Below, in pieces: positions 5,173 through 5,174 of a DNA stretch of 5,174 nucleotides (the first letter of the stretch is position 1; each line of letters begins with the position of its first letter). Both the position numbers and the translations under genes were made by a program. Source of the stretch: an uncultured Ruminococcus sp. (GTDB lineage: Bacteria > Bacillota > Clostridia > Oscillospirales > CAG-272); the NCBI GenBank assembly GCA_902773455.1, contig CACYEW010000102.1:1-5174 (forward strand), written 5' to 3'. The notes below the pieces were generated by a model, which ran no database searches, had not been told where the DNA came from, and worked only from the letters and a program-made list of their open reading frames with translations.

Positions 5173-5174
5173 AA

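Noticed and set aside
5162..5174. Start codon of a rightward gene at the window edge
   Set aside because: Only four codons are visible, and the nearest purine-rich stretch (GAAAGAG at 5144-5150) is weak and slightly too far. The minus-strand reading explains the area better.

Overview
The window looks like chromosomal DNA of an anaerobic, polysaccharide-degrading member of the Clostridia, plausibly gut or rumen and near Ruminococcaceae/Oscillospirales. The evidence is AAGGAG-type ribosome sites, TTGACA/TATAAT promoters in an AT-rich gap between GC-rich genes, short intrinsic terminators, and a large secreted enzyme with a type I dockerin-like module. The placement is inference. No phage, transposase or plasmid gene is visible.

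Layout: (1) Positions 3-158 hold the 3' end of an unrecognised plus-strand gene, closed by a hairpin terminator (164-191) with A/T tracts on both sides that can serve both strands. (2) Positions 192-458 have no convincing gene but carry GC-rich hairpins. They form the space downstream of a minus-strand SPFH/prohibitin-like membrane protein gene (459-1448). (3) Positions 1449-1688 are an AT-rich divergent promoter region. One promoter faces left to the SPFH gene and is overlaid by a palindromic, operator-like element. An extended -10 promoter faces right. (4) Positions 1689-1916 encode a 75-residue lysine-rich helical protein of unknown function, followed by a terminator hairpin (1924-1960). 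(5) Only 20 bases after that hairpin starts a 981-residue secreted protein (1981-4926). It has a signal peptide, two gap-free tandem copies of an unrecognised ~135-residue module, an internal dockerin, a GH99/GH71/WbsX-like TIM-barrel candidate with a GWNEW motif, and a C-terminal CBM9-like domain. (6) Positions 4935-5102 hold a hairpin that is a terminator for the minus strand and an unusual array in which a constant 9-mer separates different small hairpins. (7) A minus-strand open frame entering from the right edge (5172-5074) probably is the 3' end of a further gene, whose last codons lie in the array.

How the parts relate: the small gene and the large enzyme probably share the promoter at 1636-1663, with the intervening hairpin acting as a partial terminator that sets the ratio of the two products. 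The enzyme would be exported and, through its dockerin, attached to a cohesin-bearing partner encoded elsewhere, where it would act on a glycan not identifiable from sequence alone. The SPFH gene is transcribed independently. The observations most worth following are the hairpin/9-mer array, the domain order and active-site motif of the large enzyme, its duplicated N-terminal module, and the operator-like site.
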